DNA from: JBBDWJ01 sp040902925
Lineage (GTDB): Bacteria; Acidobacteriota; Terriglobia; Bryobacterales; UBA6623
Assembly (NCBI GenBank): GCA_040902925.1
Contig: JBBDWJ010000158.1
Coordinates: 1-31,510 of the forward strand
Length of the DNA stretch: 31,510 nucleotides
Direction: 5' to 3'
Shown here: piece by piece, positions 16,896 through 24,653 of the stretch
Layout: each line of letters opens with the position of its first letter
Numbering within the stretch: position 1 is the first letter of the stretch
The notes under the pieces: model-generated
What the model was told of the DNA's origin: nothing
Database searches by the model: none
What the model saw: the letters and a program-made list of their open reading frames with translations, nothing else
Made by a program: the position numbers and the translations under genes

Positions 16896-18116
16896 ATGAA
16901 ACGCCGCTCTTTCCTCAAATCCTCGTTGATAGGGCTTGGAGCCGCGCTCGCTCCCAAGTGGGCCCAAGCGGATATCCCCAACATGAAGATCACGCGCGTG
17001 CGCTACTACCACGTGGCGGCGTCGCGCCCGATCTTCAACCAGACATCGCACATCGTCACTGTCGAGACCGATCAAGGCATCACGGGCATCGGCGAAGGCG
17101 GCAGCAAAGACATGATCGAGCAGCTTGGCGCCATGATCATCGGCGAGAACCCTTCGCGCATTGAGCATCTCTGGCAGATCATGTACCGCGGGTATTTCTA
17201 TCCACCGGGGCGTGAAAAACTGCACGGGCTGGGCGCGATCGATATGGCGCTGTGGGACATCAAGGGTAAAGCGTTGGGCGTTCCCGTCCATGAGCTGCTG
17301 GGTGGTCTGACGCGCGACTACGTGGAGTGCTACTCGACGGGTTTTCCGCGGCAGGGCAATCTCACGGAGACCGCGCGCGCCTGTGTGGAGTTCGGCTTTC
17401 GGGCTCTACGCACGAGCGTCACGGGGCCAGGGCGCGAGGGTGGCGGCTTCGTTGGCCGCAAGGAAGTAGACAAGACGTTCGAGCAGTGCAGGCAAATCCG
17501 CGAAGGAGTTGGCGAGGACGGAGACTGGGCCATCGACTATCACACACGCCTCGACCTGCCCGACGCGGTGCGGCTCAGCAGCCTGATCGAGCCTTTGCGG
17601 CCGTATTTTTGCGAAGACCTGGTGCGCTCGGAAAACCCGGGCGTTTACCGGCAGCTACGGCAGATGGTCAACGTGCCGATCGCGGTTGGTGAGCAATTCG
17701 GCGACCGCTGGGATTTCAACGAGCTCGTCGAGCAGCATCTGATGGACAACTCGCGCGTGACGCTGCCAAACGCCGGCGGCATCACGGAATTCATGAAGCA
17801 GGCGGCGATTTGCGAGACGCACTATGTCGGCCTCGTGCCGCACTTCACCGGACCGCTGGCGGAAGCGGCGCTGGTTCATTGTTGCGGCGTGTTTGGAGGG
17901 CCGGCGCTGATGGAGATGACCGGCAACGGCGAGAACGAGACTCCTCATCTGCCGCAGAAGTACGATTTCCGGAAGGGCAAAATGTATCCGAACCGCCGGC
18001 CGGGACTCGGCGTCGAGTTCGACCCGAAGCAGGCCCAACTGGTCCTTGAAGTCACCGAGCATTCGCGGCCCATCCCGCTCTATAACCGGCCCGATGGATC
18101 GGTGACGAACTGGTAG
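16896..18116 (+). CDS. Tat-signal enolase-superfamily dehydratase, D-galactonate dehydratase-like
   Basis: The 406-aa product belongs to the mandelate racemase/enolase superfamily, whose members abstract a proton alpha to a carboxylate using a divalent metal. Metal ligands are readable as Asp214, Glu240 and Glu266, and candidate acid/base residues as His216 and His316. This spacing equals that recalled for E. coli D-galactonate dehydratase (183/209/235 and 185/285) shifted by 31, so acid-sugar dehydration is the best guess; the exact sugar cannot be read. The N-terminus, MKRRSFLKSSLIGLG with an ALAPKWAQA end, is a twin-arginine signal, implying folded export to the periplasm. That is unusual for this normally cytoplasmic enzyme. 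The start at 16896 follows a TACAAT box. Confidence 0.85.
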   Translation: MKRRSFLKSSLIGLGAALAPKWAQADIPNMKITRVRYYHVAASRPIFNQTSHIVTVETDQGITGIGEGGSKDMIEQLGAMIIGENPSRIEHLWQIMYRGYFYPPGREKLHGLGAIDMALWDIKGKALGVPVHELLGGLTRDYVECYSTGFPRQGNLTETARACVEFGFRALRTSVTGPGREGGGFVGRKEVDKTFEQCRQIREGVGEDGDWAIDYHTRLDLPDAVRLSSLIEPLRPYFCEDLVRSENPGVYRQLRQMVNVPIAVGEQFGDRWDFNELVEQHLMDNSRVTLPNAGGITEFMKQAAICETHYVGLVPHFTGPLAEAALVHCCGVFGGPALMEMTGNGENETPHLPQKYDFRKGKMYPNRRPGLGVEFDPKQAQLVLEVTEHSRPIPLYNRPDGSVTNW

Positions 18117-18183
18117 CAGCCAAATCGAACTGCCGCGGGCGGATCTCGGGAAAACGTGTGGCCCACACACGGCGGGGCGGCTT

Positions 18184-19815
18184 CTAGACCGAAGAACTTT
18201 CCTGATAGGTGCCGAACACTGCGCGCAGCACTTCGCACATTTCGCCGAGCGTGGCGTAGGCGCGAACCGCGTCGAGAATCGGCGGCATCAGATTTTCGGT
18301 TCCCTGGGCCGCTTCGCGCAGATGTTCGAGCGCTCTGTGGACGGCGTTGCTGTCACGCTCGTTCCTAAGCTTTTCGAGGCCTGCGCATTGCCTGCGGGCA
18401 ACATCTTCGTCGATGCAGAGGGTTTCGATGGGCGAGTCTTCGGAGTCGACGAAGGCGTTGACGCCGACGATCTGCCGCCCGTTTTCTTCGATGGACCGCT
18501 GATACTCATAGCTCGATCCGGCGATTTCGCGTTGCGGGTAGCCTTGCTCGACCGCTGCGACCATGCCGCCCATCGCGTCGAGCTTCTCAAATTCCTCGAA
18601 GCAGCGCTTTTCCAAATCGAGCGTTAGCCGCTCGACAAAATAGCTGCCACCGAACGGGTCCGCGGTTTCGGTCACGCTGGTTTCGTGGGCGATGACTTGC
18701 TGCGTTCGCAGCGCCAGCAGCGCCGCTTCCTCCGTGGGCAGGGCGTAGGCCTCATCGAGTGCGTTGGTGTGGAGCGACTGCGTACCACCCAGTACGGCTG
18801 CCATGGCTTGCACGGCCGTGCGCACCAGGTTTACGTGCGGTTGCTGCGCCGTTAACGAGACCCCAGCCGTCTGAGTGTGGAAACGCAGGCGGTGCGAACG
18901 CGGGTCTTTCGCTCCAAAACGGTCGCGCATCACTTTGGCCCAGATCCTACGCGCGGCGCGGAACTTAGCGATTTCTTCGAAGAAGTCGTTGTGGGCGTCG
19001 AAAAAAAAGCTCAGGCGCGGGGCGAAGCTGTCGATGTCGAGCCCGCGCTCCAGGGCCCACTTCACGTACTCAATGCCCGCCCCCAGCGTATACGCCAGTT
19101 CCTGCAGGGCCGTCGCGCCGGCTTCGCGGATGTGATAGCCGCTGATCGAGATCGGGTTGAAGCGCGGCGTGTGCCCGGCGCCAAACTCGAGCGTGTCGAC
19201 CACCAGGCGCATCGACGGCCTCGGCGGGTAGATGTACTCCTTTTGGGCAATGTACTCCTTGAGGATGTCGTTCTGGATCGTTCCGGATATCTTCTTCCAG
19301 TCGGCGCCCTGCTTTTCCGCCACCACCAGGTACATGGCCCATAGGATGGCCGCCGAGGACGTGATGGTCATCGAGGCAGTCACTTCGGCCAGCGGGATGC
19401 CGTCGAATAACTGCTCCATGTCGGCAAGAGAAGAGACTGCGACGCCGCATTTGCCGACCTCGCCGGCCGCCATCGCGTGGTCCGCGTCGTATCCCATCAG
19501 CGTTGGCAGGTCGAAGGCCACCGAGAGGCCGGATTGGCCCTGCTCGAGCAGATAACGATACCGGCGGTTGGTTTCGGCGGGTGAAGCGAAGCCCGCGAAT
19601 TGCCGCATAGTCCAGAGCTTGCCGCGGTACATATCGCGGTGGATGCCGCGCGTGTAAGGGTACTCGCCTGGTTCGCCGACGTCGGTCTCGGCGTTGAAAT
19701 CGTTGAGTTGACCGGGTTTGTAGGTTTGCTCGACGAGGGCTCCCGAGATGGTTACGTGGCGTCTTTCCCTGCTCGGAGCTTCGCTTGCCGGTGGACTGTT
19801 TCTGTGGGGCGCCAT
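18184..19815 (-). CDS. Methylmalonyl-CoA mutase large (catalytic) subunit without B12-binding domain
   Basis: This enzyme interconverts methylmalonyl-CoA and succinyl-CoA using adenosylcobalamin. The 543-aa product is the substrate-binding TIM-barrel half, with YPYTRGIHRDMYRGKLWTMR near residues 51-70, GLSVAFDLPTLMGYD, GTIQNDILKEYIA, a SISGYHIREAGA motif with His228, RLRFHTQTAG and GGTQSLHTNALDEA. It ends without the DxHxxG cobalamin-binding domain, so it is the separate-subunit type and needs a small B12 subunit encoded elsewhere. The Tyr in MYRG and the Ala in SVAFD fit methylmalonyl-CoA rather than 2-hydroxyisobutyryl-CoA mutase, though I would not exclude a related acyl-CoA mutase. It converges on the dehydratase gene 67 bp away. 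Confidence 0.92.
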   Translation of the reverse strand: MAPHRNSPPASEAPSRERRHVTISGALVEQTYKPGQLNDFNAETDVGEPGEYPYTRGIHRDMYRGKLWTMRQFAGFASPAETNRRYRYLLEQGQSGLSVAFDLPTLMGYDADHAMAAGEVGKCGVAVSSLADMEQLFDGIPLAEVTASMTITSSAAILWAMYLVVAEKQGADWKKISGTIQNDILKEYIAQKEYIYPPRPSMRLVVDTLEFGAGHTPRFNPISISGYHIREAGATALQELAYTLGAGIEYVKWALERGLDIDSFAPRLSFFFDAHNDFFEEIAKFRAARRIWAKVMRDRFGAKDPRSHRLRFHTQTAGVSLTAQQPHVNLVRTAVQAMAAVLGGTQSLHTNALDEAYALPTEEAALLALRTQQVIAHETSVTETADPFGGSYFVERLTLDLEKRCFEEFEKLDAMGGMVAAVEQGYPQREIAGSSYEYQRSIEENGRQIVGVNAFVDSEDSPIETLCIDEDVARRQCAGLEKLRNERDSNAVHRALEHLREAAQGTENLMPPILDAVRAYATLGEMCEVLRAVFGTYQESSSV

Positions 19816-19917
19816 GGTGCGGACCGTAATCTCATCAGACTACAGCTTGTTGAGGATGGCAAGGTGGTGGCGGATTCCGCAAGAAACGGCAGGGATCAAG
19901 CCGCGGTGCCGCCCCGG

Positions 19918-19952
19918 TTTTGCCTTTTGCCTTTTGCACTTTGCCTTTTGCC
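19918..19952 (+). repeat. Tandem TTTTGCC heptamer repeat
   Basis: Five consecutive 7-bp units read TTTTGCC, TTTTGCC, TTTTGCA, CTTTGCC and TTTTGCC. It is a simple sequence repeat in noncoding DNA upstream of the mutase gene. Confidence 0.8.
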
Positions 19953-20046
19953 TTGCTCGTTCTTCAAAGCTGGGCTCAGGCTGCCTGCTTGCGTGCTTGA
20001 AAACAAACTGGTGCCCGGTGGGCGTTGAGACAGACCCGTACCTGCT

Positions 20047-20070
20047 TGAGACAGCCGATTGTCTGTCTCA
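20047..20070. repeat. Inverted repeat TGAGACAG/CTGTCTCA
   Basis: A perfect 8-bp inverted repeat with an 8-nt spacer. A further copy of the left arm (TTGAGACAG) lies 22 bp upstream, from 20024, so the motif occurs three times within about 50 bp. Confidence 0.65.
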
Positions 20071-20080
20071 CTCGCCCCCA

Positions 20081-20121
20081 GGCGGGCCGTTCAGGTTCGC
20101 GGGAGAACGGCCCGCCCTTTT
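20081..20121 (+). terminator. Strong terminator-like hairpin, plus-strand orientation
   Basis: GGCGGGCCGTT (20081-20091) and AACGGCCCGCC (20106-20116) form a perfect 11-bp stem around a 14-nt loop, followed by CTTTT. It has the form of an intrinsic terminator for + strand transcription, yet both flanking genes are on the - strand. It may instead be a palindromic repeat element. Confidence 0.55.
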
Positions 20122-20150
20122 GGGCAGCGAGGTGAACTCGAGGCGGGAAG

Positions 20151-21152
20151 TTAGACGGCCGCGCGGTAGACCGCCGCGGTCGGCATGGCTCGCTGCGCTT
20201 CCCAGACTCTCCTGCCCTGCCCGGCGCGCCGCCGGGGCGGGATCAGAAACAAGGAGCGCTGGGAAGGAGGATTCCCGGCAACCGTTTGCAGCTCCGGGTA
20301 GTGTTGCATCAGCGTTTCGGGCACGTTTACGGGCTTTCCCGATACCAGAGAAACGATCTGTAACGCGTTAACCACCGCCTGGCCGCGGAAATGATTATTG
20401 GTGACGACGTAGGTCGTGCGGGTCTTGCCAGCGATCCGGTCAATGCGGTCTTTCCATTTGCGAAGCTGGTCTACTCCATACAGATAGTTGTAGCGAGCCT
20501 CGACGGGTTTGAGGCCGCCGGGCCGCGGCTCGTCGTCCCCGAATTGAAACCACTCCTGGTTGTTACGCCCGTGAAGGCGTACGTATCCGATTGCGGAGGT
20601 AACGTGGTCGGTCGGCGGCAGGCAATGGTGCAGTTGCGGCTGGTCGATATTGCAAAAGCCGATTTGGTGATCTTCAAACAGGCGCAGAGCTTCGGGGATG
20701 TTCCAGCCGCTGTGCCGCATTTCGGCCGCTAAAGGATACTGTCCGAATGCTTCGCTCAGTCTCACAACAAGGTCGCGGTTCTCGCGGCTGAAACGGAACG
20801 ACCACGGAAACTGCATCAACACGCAGCCGAGCATGCCGGCGTCGGCCAGCGGCGCCAATCCTTCGCAGAACTGACGCACGTCCGCGCGGTCGAACTGGCG
20901 GTCGTGCGTGAATCCGCGGTAAAGCTTGGCGGTGAACTGAAACCCGCTGTGGGATTGCAGTTTCTTCGCCCAGACGCGCGCCAATTCGGGCCGCAACGGC
21001 CTGTAGAACGAGGTGTTGATCTCGATGACCGGAAAATATTGCGCCAGAAAAGAGGCTTCATGAAAGCCGTCCGGCCTGGGCGCCGGATAAACAATGCCTT
21101 TCCAGTCTTCGTACGACCAACCGGCCGGGCCTACGCGAACATCTGCTGGCAT
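20151..21152 (-). CDS. DUF72 family protein
   Basis: DUF72 proteins adopt a TIM-barrel fold and have no firmly established activity. The 333-aa product has the family start VRVGPAGWSYEDWKGIVYP, then FPVIEINTSFYRPLRP (about residues 40-55), FQFTAKLYRGFTHDR, LMQFPWSFRFSREN (about 112-125), AAEMRHSGWN and a YVRLHGRNNQEWF motif. The last 40 or so residues after HYPELQTVAG are basic and low in complexity and do not look like the conserved fold. They run into the repeat-rich intergenic DNA, so the original stop may have been lost. The start has AAAGGA 10 bases upstream and a near-consensus promoter (21194-21222). Confidence 0.9.
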   Translation of the reverse strand: MPADVRVGPAGWSYEDWKGIVYPAPRPDGFHEASFLAQYFPVIEINTSFYRPLRPELARVWAKKLQSHSGFQFTAKLYRGFTHDRQFDRADVRQFCEGLAPLADAGMLGCVLMQFPWSFRFSRENRDLVVRLSEAFGQYPLAAEMRHSGWNIPEALRLFEDHQIGFCNIDQPQLHHCLPPTDHVTSAIGYVRLHGRNNQEWFQFGDDEPRPGGLKPVEARYNYLYGVDQLRKWKDRIDRIAGKTRTTYVVTNNHFRGQAVVNALQIVSLVSGKPVNVPETLMQHYPELQTVAGNPPSQRSLFLIPPRRRAGQGRRVWEAQRAMPTAAVYRAAV

Positions 21153-21193
21153 GACTGACTGTCCTTTCGCTCTTTATTCGCCTACCGAGAATG

Positions 21194-21222
21194 AGTATAG
21201 GTCTACTCCCGGGAAAGGTCAA
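21194..21222 (-). promoter_or_regulatory. Sigma70-type promoter of the DUF72 gene
   Basis: On the - strand TTGACC (21222-21217) and TATACT (21199-21194) are separated by exactly 17 bp. Both match the consensus at five of six positions. The expected transcript start, near 21187, gives a leader of about 35 nt before the ATG at 21152. Confidence 0.75.
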
Positions 21223-21489
21223 CCCGCGCTCAAAATTTTTTTTTGCAAGAGACTCAAATGCGGTGCGAGTGACGTAACCAAACGCGAAGAGCCGCGTCTT
21301 AGTAAGTAAGTACCCCGTATCCGGCGGGCGCATACCTCACCCATCACCCCTAAACCCCATGCGCCCGCCACACCTCTTTTCTCTGTTTCCCTAAACCCTT
21401 TCGTTTCTAAATCGGGTGGCCTCTTCCGGTGACGAAAACAATGTCATTCGCTCGCGCGCGTTGCGAGCCGCTGCCGTTCGCAACTTCGT

Positions 21490-21526
21490 TGTTCGCGTTC
21501 ACAACTTAGCTGTTCGCGTTCACAAC
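21490..21526 (+). repeat. Direct repeat of a 16-mer with 21-bp period
   Basis: TGTTCGCGTTCACAAC occurs at 21490-21505 and again at 21511-21526, and a partial related copy (CGTTCGCAACTT) precedes it. It is a short tandem array in noncoding DNA. Confidence 0.8.
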
Positions 21527-21636
21527 CGCGTCTATCCTCTGGCTAATGCAAGACCGGCGCCGTTGTCCGTGCGAAGTCCGCTGGCGCAAGAGAGTATGAT
21601 TTCTAACTTAAAATCCAATCGTCGATGGACGAGGAA

Positions 21637-23670
21637 TCAGAAACTCCAGCGGAAGCTCGAATAGCCAACGTGTGCGTGGTAGTTCTGTAGCGCCGAAAAA
21701 TCTTCGCTGTAGTTGTAGAACTGCCAGCCGAAGTTCCAGGAGAGCTTGTCGGCGAGACGGACGGAGAGGCGCGCCTGCGGGGATTGGTAGCTCAGCGGGT
21801 AGCTGTTGAAAAAGCTCGTGCCGTCGCTAGCGAAGTTCGGATAGTTCGGCGTTAGCGTTGTCGGGAACGTTAACTGGCTGCGGTCGTCGGCGGTGTCTTT
21901 GGCCAGGTTGTAGCCGAAATAGAGCGTCAGCCGCTCGTGAGGCTGGATGCGCGTTCCGAAATTCACGAGGTTCAGATGGCTCGTGTAAAAGCTGAAACTG
22001 GCTGCGGTGGGGTCGGCGGGGTTGAGGTAGTTGAGGATGCCCGATTGGGTGTCGAGGTTGAGCAGCGTATAGCCGGCATCGAGCGTGAACCGGCCGTCGG
22101 ACGCGGCCCACGAGCCGTTCACGCCGAACTGCCGGCTTTCTGATCGATGATCGATGAGTGATACGGGATTGCGGTTGATCGAGTTTTGAAAGCTCGCGCT
22201 CACCACCGCATTGTTCTTGCGCCATTGCACCCGCGCGGTCTCGGTATGGAAGTCGCGATCGCTGCGGGGGCTCAGCGGCTGATCGGCGCGGCCTTTCTCG
22301 GCGTCAACGGAGATTCGCAGACCCCGAACCGGGAGCCAGCGGAACCCGGCCACGCCCGAATGAACGTGGTTATCGCTCTCAAACAAGCCTTCCTGAAAGT
22401 CGAAGTCCGGAAAATCAAGCGCCGAGTCGGTGCGGATACGCCGCGCAGAGTAGCGATAGGCGCCGTAGAGCCCGAACTTCGGCACGGGGCGAAAGTTCGC
22501 CTCGGTAATGTTTGACACAAAGCGAATGCCGAGGTGCTCGAAGGCCAAAAACTGATTGGTGACGATTGTGGCTTCCACGAAGGCCGATTGGCCGTTGATG
22601 CGCGTGTTGTTCACCGATGTCGTGTTCGTGATGGTCCATTTGTCGGAGGGAAGCAGCGTTACCGTGAAATCGCCGCTACCTTGCTTGCGGTCGGCTTCTC
22701 CAACGACAAAGCTCTGCCGCAGCGTCGAAATTGTGTTGGCGGGGTCGGTGGCGATCAGGTTTTCTCCCAGGATCGCGTTGCGGCTGCCGCTGGCGTAGGT
22801 GAAGCGGCCGTGGAATCCGACACGGTGCTCGTTTTCAGTGCGGATGACGACGCTGGTGAACGGCGTGTTGCCGTGGATCGGTTCGGCCCGCTCGAGACTT
22901 TCCACAGGCTGGACGTTGGCGGCCGCGCCTGGCAGAGTCGATGCGTTGCCGTAGAGCGTGTCTTCGCGGTAGTTGTCGAACCCCTGCAAAAAGCTAACAG
23001 CCAGGCCGGCCACGCGGAAGTTCACGCCGGCGCGGTATTGATTGTTGAGCTGGCGCAGGTTGGTTGTCAGGCGGAGGAAGCGGTCGCGCCGCAACGCCCC
23101 GAAGTTCGAGGCAATGCCTTCGGAGGAGAATCCGGGGCCGTTGTGATTGTTGCGGTCGTATCCCAGCACGACTTCGAAACGCTTGCCGGGGAACAACGTC
23201 AGCTCGTGAGTCTGAAAGATCCGCTCCGAGTTGAGGCCGTGCTCGCCCTGCCACAGCGATGGCAAGCGGTTGAAGTAGTTCACGATGCGGAATCGCATGT
23301 CGTAGCGGTAGGCGGCGTTTTTTTCGATGCGCAGCGTCGTGGACTGGTAAGGGTCCTGGCCTTGCCCCATCGTGTGGAAGGCAAACTCATCGAACAGGGA
23401 GCCCTTGCCATCCACGCTATTCACTCGCAATTGGCCTTCGAACAAGCGCATGCCGTTGCCGTAGTTCACCGCGCTGCGATAGGCGTCGTGGTTTCCGGTC
23501 ACGTTCGCGAAGCGGTACCCGCCTTCGAACGAATTCGAAACCGTGTAATTCGACTTCGTCGCGATTTCGTCCGGGCGGTCGGGCGTAGGGGTGACGACGG
23601 GCTGCGCCGCGGCGACCGCCGCCGCGATCAGCAGCAACAGGCAAGCCGGGATGGTGGTGGGAGTTTTCAT
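21637..23670 (-). CDS. MtrB/PioB-like outer-membrane beta-barrel of a porin-cytochrome complex
   Basis: MtrB-type porins surround a multiheme cytochrome so that electrons can cross the outer membrane. The 677-aa product begins with a signal peptide (MKTPTTIPACLLLLIAAAVA, cleavage near AAA-Q). It then shows many alternating, aromatic-rich strands such as RFTLDAGYTLLNLD, ERLTLYFGYNLAKD and KLSWNFGWQFYNYSED, and ends in phenylalanine (SSFRWSF), as outer-membrane barrels do. The length is close to Shewanella MtrB (about 700). The mature part has no CXXC motif of the kind found in Shewanella MtrB. I chose ATG 23670, which overlaps the decaheme cytochrome stop as ATGA. The longer frame to 23904 lies inside that gene. 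Confidence 0.85.
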   Translation of the reverse strand: MKTPTTIPACLLLLIAAAVAAAQPVVTPTPDRPDEIATKSNYTVSNSFEGGYRFANVTGNHDAYRSAVNYGNGMRLFEGQLRVNSVDGKGSLFDEFAFHTMGQGQDPYQSTTLRIEKNAAYRYDMRFRIVNYFNRLPSLWQGEHGLNSERIFQTHELTLFPGKRFEVVLGYDRNNHNGPGFSSEGIASNFGALRRDRFLRLTTNLRQLNNQYRAGVNFRVAGLAVSFLQGFDNYREDTLYGNASTLPGAAANVQPVESLERAEPIHGNTPFTSVVIRTENEHRVGFHGRFTYASGSRNAILGENLIATDPANTISTLRQSFVVGEADRKQGSGDFTVTLLPSDKWTITNTTSVNNTRINGQSAFVEATIVTNQFLAFEHLGIRFVSNITEANFRPVPKFGLYGAYRYSARRIRTDSALDFPDFDFQEGLFESDNHVHSGVAGFRWLPVRGLRISVDAEKGRADQPLSPRSDRDFHTETARVQWRKNNAVVSASFQNSINRNPVSLIDHRSESRQFGVNGSWAASDGRFTLDAGYTLLNLDTQSGILNYLNPADPTAASFSFYTSHLNLVNFGTRIQPHERLTLYFGYNLAKDTADDRSQLTFPTTLTPNYPNFASDGTSFFNSYPLSYQSPQARLSVRLADKLSWNFGWQFYNYSEDFSALQNYHAHVGYSSFRWSF

Positions 23671-24653
23671 CGCCGGAACAGCGCGTCGACGTTCGAGCCA
23701 TGTATGCGGACGTGGCAGTTGACGCAGTTCTGAAAAGCGGGGTCCGCCAGGTTGTGAGAAGAGCGCCCCGGCGCCGGGATTCTTTCTTCGCGCGGTCCGA
23801 ATCCCATTACGTTGTTGTGGCACTCCAGGCAAAGTGTAAATGTCGCCGGACGCGCCAGCAGCCGCGGATTCACGCTGCCGTGCGGGTTGTGGCACATCGT
23901 GCATCCCTCGACGCGCACTGGCGCGTGCTCATAGACGAACGGGCCGCGCTTGTCGCTATGGCACTTCACGCAGGCAATATCGTTGCCCAGCCCATGGGTC
24001 ACCATTTGCGGGCTCTGCGCCGTTCGCCATGTGGCCACCGGCGCGCCGTGCGGGTTGTGGCAGTCGGTGCAGTTGATGGCGCCTTCGTTGACACGATGCT
24101 TGTAGGGCAGCTCGAAACGCGCGCGGATTTCGAGATGACAGCCGTAGCAGGTTTCCCGCTCCGTCTTGACGAGCAGCGGTCCTAGCTCTGGCGCGTTATG
24201 GATCGAGTGGCAACTGAGGCAACTGACCTCTCCGGTCGAGTGCGACGAACGCCGGATGTTGACCTTGCCGAGATCCTTGGCGTGGCATTGCAAGCAATTG
24301 TCGAGAACTTCGCTTGGCGCAAGCTCGGGGAAGACGACGATCTTCGTTTTGTCACCCATGCCCTTGACGTGGGCTTCGCCGGGACCGTGGCAGCCCTCGC
24401 AACCAGTACGCTCGGGCGGCTGATTGGCGAGCGCGATCGACTTGAAGTGTGGGTTGCGATTGAAGCCGTGAAACAGGTCCGGATGGCAGGCCTGGCAGGT
24501 TTGGCTTCCGACAAAATTGTTTGGCTCAGGCGGGGTTTGGGCCTGGAGCGCATCGACGCCTGAGAGAATCGCCAATGCCCCCAGCACGGGGACAGCGGCG
24601 AAAAACGCGAAGGCATCGCGCAGGCTCGGGTGTCGGTATCGATCAGACGGCAT
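23667..24653 (-). CDS. Decaheme c-type cytochrome, MtrA/DmsE family
   Basis: Such cytochromes pass electrons between the periplasm and the far side of the outer membrane while sitting inside an MtrB barrel. The 328-aa product has a signal peptide (hydrophobic core about 14-32, cleavage near ALQA-Q) and exactly ten CxxCH haem sites, whose first cysteines are at residues 53, 85, 120, 145, 169, 195, 228, 251, 275 and 310. Additional His residues are spaced for bis-His ligation. Shewanella MtrA is almost the same length (about 333). The gene overlaps the mtrB-like gene by 4 nt, so the two are co-translated. No outer-surface MtrC/OmcA-type cytochrome and no inner-membrane quinol dehydrogenase gene lies in the window, so the direction of electron flow is open. 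Confidence 0.95.
   Translation of the reverse strand: MPSDRYRHPSLRDAFAFFAAVPVLGALAILSGVDALQAQTPPEPNNFVGSQTCQACHPDLFHGFNRNPHFKSIALANQPPERTGCEGCHGPGEAHVKGMGDKTKIVVFPELAPSEVLDNCLQCHAKDLGKVNIRRSSHSTGEVSCLSCHSIHNAPELGPLLVKTERETCYGCHLEIRARFELPYKHRVNEGAINCTDCHNPHGAPVATWRTAQSPQMVTHGLGNDIACVKCHSDKRGPFVYEHAPVRVEGCTMCHNPHGSVNPRLLARPATFTLCLECHNNVMGFGPREERIPAPGRSSHNLADPAFQNCVNCHVRIHGSNVDALFRR

Larger units (their letters stand above)
19816..20150. other. Intergenic region with short repeats and hairpins
   Basis: This 335-bp gap lies between two minus-strand genes. I see no credible coding frame. It contains a run of TTTTGCC units (19918-19952), two copies of TTGAGACAG (from 20024 and 20046) with the second in a hairpin, and a strong GC hairpin followed by T residues (20081-20121). 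The promoter for the mutase gene should lie in its left part, but no convincing -35/-10 pair was found. Confidence 0.6.
21153..21636. other. Intergenic region between DUF72 and mtrB-like genes
   Basis: I see no credible gene in these 484 bp. The left part holds the DUF72 promoter. A run of nine T lies at 21236-21244, a short AGTA microrepeat near 21300, and a duplicated 16-mer at 21490-21526. No clear terminator for the mtrA-mtrB pair, which ends at 21637 on the - strand, was found. Confidence 0.6.

Noticed and set aside
18156..18168. GTGTG-GCC-CACAC hairpin between the convergent dehydratase and mutase genes as a terminator
   Set aside because: The stem is only 5 bp with a 3-nt loop and no T tract on either strand.
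19918..19952. TTTTGCC array as a CRISPR or phase-variation tract
   Set aside because: Units are 7 bp without spacers and the array is not inside or tightly before a start codon on the coding strand.
23671..23904. Longer N-terminus of the mtrB-like gene
   Set aside because: It overlaps the decaheme cytochrome gene in another frame and would bury the clear signal peptide that starts at 23670.
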